Assembly (NCBI GenBank): GCA_963691655.1
Contig: OY829326.1
Coordinates: forward strand, 83,693,235 to 83,757,234
Origin: Toxonevra muliebris
Lineage: Eukaryota; Arthropoda; Insecta; Diptera; Pallopteridae
Direction of reading: 5' to 3'
DNA: 64,000 bases
Shown piece by piece: positions 34,743-47,795 of this stretch (within the stretch, counting starts at the first letter, position 1; each line of letters begins with the position of its first letter). Under the pieces are notes generated by a model. That model was not told the DNA's origin, ran no database searches, and saw nothing but the letters and a program-made list of their open reading frames with translations. A program made the position numbers and the translations under genes.

Positions 34743-35974
34743 TTATTGCTTCGATTACCCGAAGAAGCCCAATTAACGGATAATGCCTTCTTTCTAGCTA
34801 TTCCAGTGTGTTGGGTCTCTAAACACCATTTAGTCAAATCACAAAACTTCAACAGAATACTGAGGTGAACATTAGCAGCTTCTCATATGCTGCATAGAAT
34901 AGGTTTGCCAGAGGTTCACAGGAAGTGTGAAAATCAACAAGTTGACTATTTCGGGACCGTAAGGAAACCAGAGATAACGCAAAACTGAATCCGGATTCGT
35001 ATTGTCTGACCCCAATTTTTTTTTACAATTTTTGATCAAAACAGATACTTTGCATCTCTAAAGGCCTGAACTTTCATGGGTCACCGGTAACCCTGTGGCT
35101 TTCAATGGGATTTATACAAACTTTTGCTGTACATTTTTATTAGATGTTTTTTTTTAAATGATAGACAAGGAACCTTAGTATTAACTTTTCACTTAACCCA
35201 TTTTGAACCGAATAGTTTTTCCCACAACATATTAAAAAAAGCAAAAGTTTTTCATTTTGATCCCCTACAGTACCATTACTAATTAAAATTAAAGAACCAT
35301 CAATTCTCTCAATTAGTAGTAGTTAGTTCTAATTAGTGCTTAATCAGATATTGAGAAAACGGTCCTAAGTTGTTTTAAGAAATTAACCCTTGATGTTCTT
35401 ATTTTTCACAATTTTTAATTTTTATGAGAAACTTTTTGAAAACGTATGACTTAGTAGGTGATTCCGATCTTAAGTGACCGAAGGTATTTATTGATGAGGA
35501 ATATTTTCTTGGTAGGTATTTTTGTGGTTTTTTCCTGTGGCTACTGTGGCCACATAACCTAATTAACGTTAGTACTAATTATTTTCAAAATAATTTGATT
35601 GTTCGTGAAGGTATACAATGCTTATATATATTTGTACTTGAATTGTATAAAAAGTTTGCTGTAGTTTTTTCATGGGATTCATGTCAAGTCAATTTTTATG
35701 CATTTCTACATATTTCCATGTACATGAATATGTATCTATCTACTGTAACAATGATGTATGATAGCTCAAAGCTCCATGTGGAATTTATATATGGTTTACA
35801 GTGATCAACATTAGCGTGTCTGCATTAATTGTATTCACAAAGGTGCTCTCTGTTTTTTTAGTTTGCTCATTATTTGGCATACAATTTTCTTTTGATAACA
35901 CTTTAGTTTGCGGTTCCAGTGAAAAAAAAAAATTTGGTTGCATCATATACCATTTACATTTCTTGCTATATACG

Positions 35975-36690
35975 AGGGGGCTAACAAAAATTCACTAAGA
36001 TGGTGGTGTTTTATTAGTTTTTGAAAAATTCAAAGTTAATAGATATTTCGCTTAAAATTTCACGAAAATTGATACGAATGGAGATGACCAAAAGTAAAAT
36101 TACTGATGTAAGGTCGCCGGAAATCCAATCGCCAACACAGCAAGAAATTCAATTTATTATTCTCTTCGGATTTCGATGTCAACTCAAGCCAATGGGAATG
36201 TTTCTAAAATGTCAAAATACGCATGGAGTGAAAGCCCTATTCCTTGTGACTGTTTAGAAGACCAGCCTTGGTGAAGGCTAAAATTGATAAAGATTCACTC
36301 AAAAAATGATTGCTGATGGAATGATGACCGACGGCCGACCGACTCCACGAAGTTTGAATGACGGCTAAAAAGAGACATGTGGTCGTTTCCATATTCTCTG
36401 AAACTATTACTGTATGATTTCTAGTTGTTTCCAAAAATTAAAAACTAAATTAAGTCTTCAGTAGTAATGTGGGAATAACACTGTGCGACAAATTGAGGAC
36501 GACCAAGTAGAATCTTATGTAGAACATATTTTTGGAATGCGTTAATCCATTTTTTTTTTTTTTTTAACTGCCTTTTACTCCACAGAGGGATAATAGGTTC
36601 CTCCTGAAAAAGACGAATGCTTTGAAAAATGGATCGACTGACTTAAGGAAAGTATTGAAATCAAAGGAAATTACCTACAGAAGATAAAAA
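35975..36690 (+). pseudogene. Possible mariner-like relic
   Basis: The left end, TACGAGGGGGCTAACAAAAA, resembles mariner termini that start TACGAGGGG. Near the right (36620-36690) a frame reads ECFEKWID, a stop, then LKESIEIKGNYLQKI, resembling the C-terminus of mariner transposases (CFxxWxxRxxxCIxxxGxYxE). The middle shows no clear catalytic motif. Ends are not matched, so this is tentative. Confidence 0.35.
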
Positions 36691-39115
36691 ATTATAAAAA
36701 TTTCTGTTGCCTGTTTTTTTCAACCAACTCAGCGAACTTTCGTTAGTCTCTCCGTAGAGTATGTAACTACATACATTTGCAGATTGTACACACGACTTTA
36801 ATCTTATGGATTCAGATGTTGATGTTAATGCTCGATGATGCAAAGTAAAATAAATGTTGTTCGCTCAGATAAATGACGTTGATTATAATTATGCGGAGTT
36901 GTTGTTTTTGTAGTGGAAGTGTAATATGAATGTATGTAGTATCAGTAGTTGTAGAACTGATGATGGCGGTGTTGGTAAATGGTGTCGTCGTCGTCATTTT
37001 CGCTCGAGCACAATCGCAATTACACCGCCGCCGCAATGCCCTTCACCATCATCATCGTCATCATCCACTCACACACCCGAAGCGACAGACTCACATCACT
37101 GAACTGTGCGCGCACAGCATGTCGCTGCCGCATCCGACATTCATAAGTCTAATATTATTACTTTGCGAATTAACTACACTTTGCAGGCGGCAGCAATGTG
37201 CGCCAACAGCAGCAGCGGGAGCGTAAAACGGCTCCCGGATACACATTAGTCGCTTGCAAGAGTTTTTGCTAACGTTGAAAATGCCTGAGAGTAGGCAAAA
37301 AAAAAAAAATATTAAACCAAGAACCGAGAACCGAGAAAAAGTGAAAGAACAAAGTAAGAAATAAAAGAAAAAAGTTCAAAAAGATACATCAACATTGTTG
37401 TCGATGATGGCTTCTGTGTGCAGCGCAATTTCCACCGACCGCAGTTCCACTCTCTGGGCTCTCCTTATTCTCATCACGTCACTTTCAGATACCTTCCTCT
37501 ACACACACATACACACATTCCTACTTCTTGGTTTTTTCATTTGTATTTTTATATTTCTCATTTTTGTTTTCTTTTTACTTGCGGATTACATTGAGTCAAC
37601 AAAATTGACTAATTAGAGCCATTGGATATTGTGTTTTTGCTTTTCTTTTCTATGCTATTGCTGCTTGCTGCATCTGTTGTTGCATTTGTTGTTGCTGTTA
37701 CTGCTGCAATGCAATCGACTGGGTAAGTAAAGTAGCTACAACAAAAAGAAAATTGCTCGAACGAACTAACGAACGAACGTATAATGGATAAATGGAAAGA
37801 CTTAGGACCAGCAAATGCAGCACCGACGCTGCCACGTTGCCACATTCTTTTTTAATGTGCCATTTTGCAATCTGCTTCATACTTGCAACATATGTTCTTT
37901 ATTTAATTTCTTGTACTTTAGCATGAAAAATGCAACAAATCTCTGCTGCCAATTGATATAAAAGCATCGCGCCAAGTTCTGCAAAAACAACAGAAAGAAC
38001 AGCAACAGAAAAGCTTTTAAAAAATCTTAAACGAAAGAAAAGAAAAAACTTTGTTCGTAATTGATAAAAACTATTTTGTTAATTTTCTCTTCTTTCCCTC
38101 ATTTTCTTTGCTTCATTTCGTGCAACTGTATGTATTTCACACATACATACATGCATACATGGATTTATATTTAAAGATACAATTTTCGTATTTAGATGAA
38201 AGCATCTTAACTATTTAAACCTTATAATTTTGATAATAAGTGTATCTATCTGTTCATGATTTATGTGCAGTAATGAAGATTTAGCTGATTTTCTTTGAAA
38301 GAACTTAGAAAGATGTATTGATAGTCTCTGTCCGTCAGTGGGGTGGGTAGAGGGGTGCGAAAGGGCATAAGTTTCCCTAAAATTATTTTATTAACAGACA
38401 AAATTTGAAAATGTCCTAATATTTATTTACTACATATTTTGAAAATAAAAAAATTGTTAAACAATTAAATTTTTTTTTTTTAATTTTTTGACACATCACA
38501 ACTGCATGTCAAATTGCTTAAAATTTATTCATGTTGCTTACCAGAGCTATAAAAGAAATCATTCAAATTAATTTCATTCATTGAAGTCACCGATAACACT
38601 GTGCAACAATTTCCGGATCATTGTTTGAGTAGTGAGAAATTCCAGTTCCGGATGAAAGTACTGACTAGTAAAGTAATATCTCCAAAGGGTTTGACGTTTC
38701 TGTATTGCTGGTTCTTTTTATGGCCTTATGAAATTTTTCCTTTTCAGTGGATTTTGATGATTTTGAATTATTCAGTTTTACGCCCACCATTGGTAAACTG
38801 AAAATTTGTTTTTTTATTCTCCACCAAGATTGTAGCCGAGGCATAGATGAACAAAAATTTTCAAGACTTCAATTCAAAAAAATCATGTTTGCGTTCTCTT
38901 ATCTAATTGAATGCTAAAAAAAGTGCAATTTTTCACATTGCTGTCTATGTACAAACTCGTAATTAACTTAACATTTCTGGCCATGAATAACTTAATAAAT
39001 AAATTCTATTATTAAGCTAGTTATATCCGCTCGCTATGTTTTTTTATCGTATGCCCAAAAGCTCGCTATTTTTAACCATAAAATCACTCTACACTCCAGT
39101 GTAGTCAAGGTCATT
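36691..39115. other. Non-coding stretch upstream of the DOMON gene
   Basis: 36930-37260 is GC-richer with CAT/CGTC and CAGCAG runs. The 98-residue open frame there is His/Arg/Ala low complexity. 37620-37720 is similar (TGTTGTTGC). These may be promoter-proximal or enhancer sequences. No gene supported. Confidence 0.3.
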
Positions 39116-39123
39116 GCAACCAG

Positions 39124-39458
39124 TGCCACCATGAAATAACTCCTAAATGAAATAACTCCTAATCTAAAAAATTAAATAACTCCCAAAAATCTTCATATAA
39201 AAAAAATAGGAAATATTTCATTTCTTATTGGGAATTACAGTAAAATAACTCCTAATCGGCAAAAATTTTAGGAGTATTTTTATTTTGGATGCCAAAATAG
39301 CAAAGTGTGTATTGAATTCAAAAAACAACATTACTAAGTTGAAATAACTTCTAAATATTAAGACTTATTTCATTTTTCCATTTCCATTTCATTAGCGTTA
39401 GGGCTTCTTTTACTTTTCAATTAGAAGTTATTTCATTTAAGAGCTATTTCGTGGTGCC
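39124..39458. mobile_element. MITE with GAAATAACTCC motifs and 8-9-bp target duplication
   Basis: GCCACCATGAAATAACTC at the left and its diverged complement (GAGCTATTTCGTGGTGCC) at the right form the termini. GCAACCAG, extendable by T, is repeated exactly outside both ends (39116-39123 and 39459-39466). An 8-bp duplication points to the hAT class. The motif GAAATAACTCC repeats several times inside in both orientations. Confidence 0.85.
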
Positions 39459-39599
39459 GCAACCAGTACTACAGCCAGAAAACCATTTTGGGTGGTATAA
39501 AAAAAAAGGAAAAAATAATAGTGTAGTTAAATATAAATTCGAAATAAAAATTCAGTCGGAACCCTGTCTCCCCTGACTACGGTCCTCCACTACTTTATT

Positions 39600-40535
39600 T
39601 ACATAAAAAATAATAATTAATATACAGCATACTTTCGGGTTGGAATCTTTCTACACTTCACAGGGTGGTACGAAAGTTAGACATTCCCTATATCACTATA
39701 TTTAAAGTATTTTTAGTTTGACAACCACTCTAATTACATAACAGGTGTATAAATATGAAGTGCGGTTTTAACTAACAGATGGCATAGCTATAATGTATGG
39801 TTTGTGTCGAGGATAATTAATGTGGTAATGTATAGGAAATTCATTTGTCAATAAGATTCAGTATGCCATAGCTTGTGATTGTACAAACAAAATGTTTTTT
39901 TGTTTCAAAAATGTCTAATTTTGGACCAGAAAAAGAAGTTTCGCAGGGAAGTTTAATATCTTTCTTTCATTTGAAGAAAACTGCATTGAAGGGTATCGAT
40001 TGTTGGTGGAGGTGTACATGTTCCAAGCCTAGATACTCGTCAACGATGATTTAAAAAATTTAAAAGTGGTGATTTTGAAAATTCGAAGATGGGAGCTCTG
40101 TACTATGAACTGCCAAAACCTGGTAAAACGATATTATTGATGAACGATACCGACAACTACTGATCAAATTGAACTGAGCATTGAAGGAAAAACGACCAGA
40201 ATTTTAGACATAATAAAGTCATTTTTCAACTTGATAATGCTCGGACCCATGTTGAACATTGTATTACAAATTATTTGGAAAACATCAAATAGGACGTTTT
40301 ATCTCGCTTGCTGTATTCACCAGATTTGGCTTCTTCCGACTACTACTTGTTTCGATCGCTGCAGCACAGACTTTCAAAACAGCATTTCAATTTTTACGAA
40401 GAAGTAAAAAATTGGCTTCATGGATGGTTAGCGCCAAAAAATGAGAAGTGGTACTAGGACGGAATCCATCAATTGCCAGAAAAATGAATAAAAGTCATAT
40501 TTAACGATGGCCAAATATTTTGAGTTCATTCAGTT
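39600..40535 (+). pseudogene. Mariner transposase fossil (DD34D), cecropia/mellifera-like
   Basis: After a non-coding 5' part (39600-39900, shared with 8905-9455), broken frames begin near VSNFGPEKEV. From about 40218 one frame runs to about 40510: IFQLDNARTHVEHCITNYLE, then SPDLASSDYYLFRSL, then HFNFYEEVKNWLHGWL and GIHQLPEK. Its three internal stops each fall where this family has Trp. The Asp pair DNA...SSD keeps the 34-residue spacing. The N-terminal part is frameshifted and shortened. Terminal repeats were not identified. Confidence 0.82.
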
Positions 40536-40824
40536 TGTTAATTAAATAAATACCCTTTTAAAGCAAAACACTCGCATTTCACATTTATACATCTATTACA
40601 AAATAACAAAAACACTACATATTTATACACCTATCACAAAATATCAAAATAATAAAAACACTGCATATTTTCAGGGTTATTTTTAATAATAAAAAACAAT
40701 ATTTGTATGCAATAAGATATCTGTCAAATTCTTTACATCGCCTGGCGTTAGTAGTTTAGTTCGGCTGCTACAAAGAATCAAATTTGAACATGTAAGTAAA
40801 TACGTAAAAATGTTCTTTAAAATA

Positions 40825-41252
40825 ACACAGGCCGACAAAAGGATTTCGAGATATCCTAACCTAGAAGTGCAAAAAATACAGTTTTTGCTCATTTTTAAGG
40901 TTATGTAGCACGGCAGATACTATTTTCTTTCAAAACTTATTGATAGCATCTTAATATCTTTTTTTTTCGTTGAGATATCGCATTTTGAAATTTTCATGTA
41001 CGTGGATTTTTCTACGTTTGAGAATTCATACACATTATACAGTCTATTGATCTCGTTGCAAGTAAATATAATTTCAAAATGCGATATCTCAGATATTTGA
41101 GCAAACTCAACGTTATTTTGAAGAGGAAGACTAGTACTTTAAAATGCTATCAATAATTTTTGAAAGAAAATAGGATCGGCCTTCGGAATCCTTCGGAAAA
41201 GTATAGTCTGGTTTCTGGGTAAGAGCGTTCGTCAAATTTTGTCGGCCTGTGT
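40825..41252. mobile_element. Palindromic MITE, ACACAGGCCGACAAAA termini
   Basis: ACACAGGCCGACAAAA at 40825 is mirrored by TTTTGTCGGCCTGTGT ending at 41252. The arms continue imperfectly inward (GAGATATCGCATTTTGAAATT against AATTTCAAAATGCGATATCTC; TGATAGCAT against ATGCTATCA). The 428-bp unit is nearly one large hairpin. No target duplication was clear. Confidence 0.8.
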
Positions 41253-41964
41253 AACTAATCTAATGTAAGAATATTCTAAAAATTTCATTTAGGAAACGAA
41301 AACAAGGGCATAATGATGGCCAACAAACACGTACATCGGATGGAATTACAAAACGACAGCAAATGGTTTACGAATTCGGAATAAAATGAACAAATAATTC
41401 TGAATTATCCTAAATTACTTGTAATAATTTCAATGTTTTGCCCTTAAATCTCTTTTAATTAGTCTGTAAGAACTTTATACTCAAAGACTAAGTAAAGAAT
41501 AACTAAATGAAACAAGAAACGCAGTTAAACATTGATGTTTGCACATCATCGATCGCGAGTGCCACCTATCATTTTGGTATTTTTGTTTTAAAGGCTAAAA
41601 TTCGAATTTTGGTTGGTATTTAGGTATGTTGAAAATTTGTTGAATTTTTTTTCGCTTCCTTTTTCAAATTTGAACAGAATATTTTTTATATCAGTGGCTA
41701 CCGCTCCAACTAAAATTATACTTTTAAGCCAAAAGTAATCGCATTACAAACAGTGGAAGTCTGAAGTCTTTAATTTCAAATAATAATTATAGTTGGGATG
41801 ATAGTCCCAAAAATCTCAGAAGCAGTTTTTCCTAACTCGCCTGCGCCAGTTAGAAAAGATCGTGTCAAGATAGTTGATTTATATTTTCAGTTTGTAATCA
41901 TAGTTGCTTGTTGACTGTTTGAGTTTTCTTTAATAAAATCTAAACCACTGTCAAACTACCATAA

Positions 41965-42130
41965 CTGGAATCAGTGATGTTAAATCGACAGTAATTGCTG
42001 TATTCTACAGTAATCTTCTAATTTCGAGTCTCAAACTGTTACACAGTAATTTGTTGAAAATCTGCAGTTATTTTTAATGGTTACTTTCTGATGTGATAAC
42101 ATCTTTACTGGGAGCTATTCCACAAATTTT
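41965..42130. repeat. CAGTGATGTTAA repeat with CAGTAAT motifs, copy 1
   Basis: CAGTGATGTTAA is followed by several ACAGTAAT/ACAGTAAT-like words. The same opening and motif set occurs at 63178-63300, so this is a dispersed repeat, perhaps the end of a hAT-like element. The far end was not found. Confidence 0.45.
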
Positions 42131-44860
42131 CAGGTTACACTTTTTCTTCTTTGCAAACAATTTTATTTTCAAACATACTTTAGCCCTTCACCCTGGGGTT
42201 TTTGTTTCGAAATCTAGTTGATCTTCTTCAATATTTTATACATATAATAAAAGAAAATTAAAAATAAATATGTTCAGGTCAGGGTAAGTTTTTACAAGGA
42301 GCGAGCACGGCCAGCATCAGCAAATGTAAACGTTGACAAAGTGGAATCACTCAATTTTCAACAGAATTTTTTAAGTATGAGAATAATGCCAGATACTCGT
42401 AGTTAAAAATGGTAGGAATTTGAGTTGGTTTTCTAAATTGGCGTTTGGTATTTGAATTTAAATTTTTTTTGGGCAATAAGTTTTAATTTGTTTTAAATAT
42501 CGGTACCATATTTATATTAAAAAGTATGGATTTAATTATTTGAATAATCTTAACATATACTTAGTTAAGAAGGTGTTGAACATTGCTCCGGGGTCAAACT
42601 AATCACCTTTATGCTGTTATAAACACGATATAATTCAATATACATACTTTTACGAGTTTTTGAGCAAAGAAAAGTTTAGTTTTAATAATCCAATGAAATA
42701 TATTTAATGTAGTTATGTTACAAAAAGTTTTAAGCGATTAACTAGAAAAAGATTTTAGCGTACAGTTCATATCCAAAATAAAAATGTATTAGAAGAAGGC
42801 AAAATTTTTCTTCTTTGGCATATTATTTTTTTTTTAATATTTTATTTACTAAATATCTTTTATTTTTCACAGTCGTAAATTTGATAAAGTGGAAAATTCA
42901 TTTCACTTTTAAATCTTGATTGTATCTATCGATGCATCTCCATGTCTTCTCTGCCTCGTTCTTTATGTAGAAAGTTGCCAAAAACCATCAACATAATTTG
43001 TTGTTGTTCTTGTTTGACTATATACTTGTATATATATATATTTTTCTTTATTTTCTGGGTATGTTTTTCAAGCAAAGTGAAAATGAATAAGCTTGAGGTT
43101 GCATGTTGTAGCTAAATAGCAAGGGTATGAACAAATGTCTTCATATCTACCATACTTGAGTATTTTTGCTTTGCGCAACCTTATCTGCAAAAGTATTAAA
43201 ATTACTTTCTAGAAGTGTTTTCCTTTTTTTTTTTGTGTTTTTGGTACAAAGTTCTTTCTTTCTGTCTGTTTCTTTTACAGCTCTACAGAGTCATGAATCC
43301 GTTTGCATTTCTTTCCTTTTTTGTCGTTCAACTTTCAACCAAAGGTGTTTTGGTTGTTTCGGCAAACTAAAAAACCTTATTTTTGTGTTTTTGTTTTTTG
43401 CAGTCATTTTCTTCAATGCGGAAATTAAATGTGAAAGTCGAATGTTAAACAAGAAAGGTTTAATTAATTTTCTTACTTTAATTGAGAAAATTTTTGTGTT
43501 GTGAAACTAACACAAGGACTCTGGTGGTAGGATGGCAGGATGAGGAAAGAAGAAGAAATGACAGGGCGGTAGCGATGATTTTCCCCTCTTAGGCATAATG
43601 AAATTGCTTTGGAAAAGTCTCATTCTCTAATTACGAACTCTGAACATCGAACACCGAGCACCGGAATTGATGTGAATGTCACAAGTGCTTTGGTAAATAT
43701 ATTCTCGATTGAAGGCTTCTCCTTTTATATTTTATAATTTTTTTTTCAAACACTAACAACAAATTTAAGTATTCTCTTCATCGTTATTCATAATCTGTAT
43801 TGCAATATGTATTTGCACTGATTATACTAAAGAAGCAGCATATTGTTGTTGTTGTTCACACTTTGCATTTGCATTTTTAGATTCGCTTTGATGCCGGATG
43901 ATGATGATGAGATGAGATTTTTTTCCATTTTAGTTTGCAATATTCGACGTTGCCACCACCGCCTCTTCAAACGAGACGCAAGTGCTATGGTCTCCTCTTC
44001 GACATTTCTGCAAAAACCGTGGATCAGTTGTTAATTATTTGCGTTATTTTTCTTTTGCGTTTGCATTTACTTGTTGTACCACCACGAGGCCAAGAGAGAA
44101 ATCGCTCTCCAAGCGAAATTCTTTTAATTAAATTGTTCTATTTCGACGATAGAACGTTGTAGTAATGTTATTTAACAAGTTTTTAATTAAAAACAACACT
44201 TACCCCTCCGCCTTTTTTCCTCTTCCCTCACTTTGACCCCACACGTAATTTTACTTGTGATAAGAAATTATTCATACACATACATATAGCTGAGCTGAAT
44301 GAAAATTAAATCATTTTTTTGGAACTTAGTTTTAAAATATATAATACAAAATAATTTTTATAGAGACAGTGGTTGATGCATCTCACTATGAAGGATTTTT
44401 TTTTTTAAATGTCACCTTATAGTGCACAAAATTAAAATGCCAATATTCCATAACGATATATTTTAAGAGGTAGCCAAGTTGAATATTGAACTGGCCGCAA
44501 AAATGGGGCCATAACTTATACCAAATAGAGTAGCGAAAATGTTGCTACTTTATAATTCTACTGTATAGAAAATGGACAGTATTATACAATTAGGCGTGTT
44601 ATGATCTAGAGACTTTACTTAAGTACAACCAATATGGATTAACAGAAAAACGCTGATTGGGGAATAATATGCAAAAGCCCTCGAGAGAGTCATGTGGGAC
44701 ATGTTAAGTTTAAAGTTCATAACATTTTTTTGGAAAATAAATTTGTCTTCTTATGGTTCTTTCGATTCTAAAGACAAAGCTAACTTTCGTAGAAGAAAGT
44801 TTTATCCACAATCGAAAAATGACGGCATTTTAGATTGACTTATTCACTCCGTAAATGGGG

Positions 44861-44945
44861 GGTCGCGTGGTACTGTGGTATCACAATGAGCCTAAGTATG
44901 TGCTTAAGTGTGCTTTAAGTAAAAGGCTGCCACTCCAATCTAGAT
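44861..44945 (+). repeat. Fragment related to the 3' end of SINE family B
   Basis: GTGGTAT...GAGCCTAAGTATGTG...GCTGCCACTCCAATCT aligns loosely with GTGGTACC...GGCCTAAGTGTGTCT...CAGCCACTCCAACCT of copy 2. No promoter part is present. Confidence 0.45.
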
Positions 44946-46263
44946 AAACTTCACAAATTGTTTTTTATTCATAATCTGCATAGAAATAACTTTTAAAATA
45001 TAAGTCAAAAACTGAACATTGAACGAGTACTAACTCTTGTGAAAAGTGAGCTTATCACCAGACACGGCCTTGGCAGTGCATATGATAGGGTTACTATCGC
45101 AATAACATGGAAATAATCGGTGTCCTGCAGCCGATAACTTTCACCTATTCACCTAAAAATACATTTTTTCTACCTATTTTGGCAACATAAAGAGGAAAAC
45201 ATAAATAATAGGTACTCCAAATATAAAGCTGGCAGCAATAAATACTTGTTCACTCGCTACACTAGTCGGAGGAGCTGAGAAATATTTTTCAACAATTTGC
45301 TTTAAGGGGGTCGTCTGATTTGACAGCTGTTTTTTTTCATGATTTTTCATGAAGAACAAACATTTATTTTTAATTTTTCTCTCTAACATATCGTTACCTC
45401 TATTCTTCAACCATGTATCTCCAAAAGTACCATTTCTCAGAAAACAGAAAAAACTTAAAGTTTGAAAATCAACTTTCGTGTTCAAGTGGAGATAAAATAT
45501 TGAAAAACTGGCTCTATATTTTTTTCATACGAGCTCGCTGAGATCTTATTTCTATCTGGATTCGTAGGTGATTTTATGCAATGTAAGCAAAAAAACTCAA
45601 TTTCGGCTAAAGTGGATACGTGAATAAAGAATAGAGGTAGCGATATATAGTTGAATCGACTCTACGTCTCTAGAATGACACCCGTCTCAAAAAAAGTTGG
45701 ACGATAGATGCGATGATTCCAGTTGTTCTACTCATCATAAATCAAAATTGAAATATCGTACCAGAATTAAGTCAAAATATTTAAAATTTAGTTTTTGGCA
45801 GAGTTTTGAAAATAAATATTTGATTTTCGAAATTATTGTACAATTTCATATTTAAGAAAAAAACCATGACAAAAATCACATTGATCCTGGTTGGGGCTAG
45901 AACTATAAATATACTGAAGATGTCATGAAAATTTGAGCTCAATCGGTTTATTAGTTTTTGGAGATATCGTGGCAGTCATTTCAATTTTTCACCTCTTGCC
46001 AAGTTCTACATCTATAATTTTCAATAGTCTGCGAATTTAAAAAAATTGCATACACACATATTCTAGAGGCGTTATTGAAGCAATATAATAAAAAAACATT
46101 TTCGATTTTTTGATCCATCACCACAGACGACAAGAAGTGGAGCGTCAGTAATGAAAAATGTAGCCTCCCCTAAAAATTAGGTTTTAATCTGTGGACTACT
46201 CCAAACGTAAAAATGGAACAAACGAACTGGAAAAAGAGAACACAGAAACTGCAATGTACATAC

Positions 46264-46506
46264 CGCTCATTTACTAAAAGACTGTCATAAGTCAAAAAAC
46301 ACGATTTTTGAGTTAATGATGCAGAATTATTCATTATGTCACGCTTCATATTGTGTAAAAATTTCATATTAATATCTTGTATACTCAGCGTGAGAATTAA
46401 AAGATTTCTTCTTTTTTCTGCAAAGTGGGAGTCATTTGAAAACTTTAAACGCGTTTTCTGCAAAATCGCGTTTTTTGAATTATGACAGTCTTTTAGTAAA
46501 TGAGCG
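46264..46506. mobile_element. MITE with 45-bp inverted ends and 4-bp target duplication
   Basis: CGCTCATTTACTAAAAGACT at 46264 is mirrored at the right end to 46506. The inverted match continues over about 45 bases with few differences. ATAC flanks both ends (46260-46263, 46507-46510). It is non-coding and 243 bp. Confidence 0.87.
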
Positions 46507-46624
46507 ATACATATTTTATATAACCACATTCTTCTTTCTTTATTTATATGTATAAATAATTCTAAATTAGAGGTTCCATCGCCAATCTGTAGTAAAAATT
46601 ATTACAAAATAAAGTGTTTATAGT

Positions 46625-46745
46625 CTTCGGCTTCGGCAAAATACTTCGGCCACTTTTTGCTGAAGCCGAAGCCGTAGCCGAAGATGCGCTATTAGGCCGA
46701 ATAGCCGAAGAAACGAAGCCGAATATTCGGTCGGACACTACTCTG
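46625..46745. repeat. CTTCGGC-rich repeat, possible hAT end
   Basis: CTTCGGC and GCCGAAG words recur in both orientations, and the unit closes with TTCGGTCGGACACTACTCTG. Such Glu/Phe-like GAAGCC arrays next to a TACTCTG terminus resemble ends of non-autonomous hAT elements. The partner end was not found. Confidence 0.4.
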
Positions 46746-47544
46746 TAATGAATTGTAATTATAATATTTAGTATTTAATAAAATAATTTCCCTTTTCTTC
46801 CATATTTAGGCAATTCACAAGGTGTCTTATTTGGTGTATCCTCTCACTTGTCATACAAAATTATACGACATTATGATTAGACGACAGTATGTGAATCGAC
46901 TAATTATGTGTAAAAATAAGCATTTTTTAGTTTCACATTTTCCATTTTTGACTTTGATCGCAAATATACAATTTGGTAAAAAATACCAGTTTTTGTGTTA
47001 AAATGTTGATTAATTGTATATTTTAGTGATAAAATGTATGTATTTAAACAATAGAAAATGAAAATGTTGAAGTTCATAACATTAAATTAATAAATTTTAA
47101 AAACGCAATTTTACTCGCTTGGAAGACTTAAAAACATCTTTATTAACTGAAAATAATTTTGTATCGAAAGATATCTGCATTTAAAAGTCTTTTTATTCCA
47201 ACTAACCGTCATTCTTGTCTCCTTCTTTTTCTAGTCTTTTTAACTTTTGGTGGGTTTCTTGACTGCTGTGTACACAAACTTTGACATTAAGGATCACTTC
47301 AGAGAATGCACAATTAACTCGTACAAACTAGATAAAACCTCACTAAAACATCACCATCCTAGCTATCCTCAAGAGAAACTATTAAATTACTAGATAAGTT
47401 TACTAGTCTAGTTTATCCTTGACACAGACTAACCAGAGCCCCCTCCAAACTAGACAACAACTAGATATTTTCCCAAGCGGGTATGATTTAATTTATAAAT
47501 ATTAAACAAGCATAAATAATGTTGTATGAACATCAAAGTGGGGA

Positions 47545-47795
47545 GGCGCAGGCATGGCACGAATTCGAAAAGGGAGGTGTAGGACGGAAACAGTTATCTG
47601 ACAGTATCACTATATCGTCTGCATATAAAAGCAATCGTATGTTTATCTCATCTATATTTAGCCCACCTTGTGAAACGTCATGTAAATCATTTAAATATAA
47701 TGAAAACAGTAATGGAGAGAATAGACAACCCTGTTTAACTCCAGAAGATATATTAAAACTTTCAAAAAGTGTCCATAAGGATTTTCCTAATTTTC
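47545..47795 (-). pseudogene. LINE reverse-transcriptase palm fragment (YADD)
   Basis: The minus strand reads, in one frame, FNISSGVKQGCLFSPLLFSL, then YLNDLHDV, GGLNIDEINI and LLLYADDIVILSD. These are the RT motif with QGC...SPLLF and the YADD catalytic Asp pair. About 80 codons are continuous without a stop. The plus-strand open frame over the same bases is an antisense shadow. No flanking endonuclease or RNase H part is visible. Confidence 0.85.

Larger units (their letters stand above)
41253..46259. other. Mostly non-coding, two repeat fragments
   Basis: Contains the repeats at 41965-42130 and 44861-44945. 43900-44160 has even composition and a short frame with KCYGLLFDISAKTVDQLLI, preceded by a TTTTTCCATTTTAG acceptor-like tract, but no recognised family. 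45300-46170 has the look of a decayed element (GGGGGTCGTCTGA at the left, GCCTCCCCTAAAA at the right). Confidence 0.35.

Noticed and set aside
36930..37226. 98-residue plus-strand frame with His and Arg runs
   Set aside because: Simple-sequence composition from CAT/CGTC repeats; no motif.
43166..43504. 112-residue plus-strand frame, seemingly membrane-like
   Set aside because: Poly-T DNA makes poly-Phe/Leu; no conserved feature.
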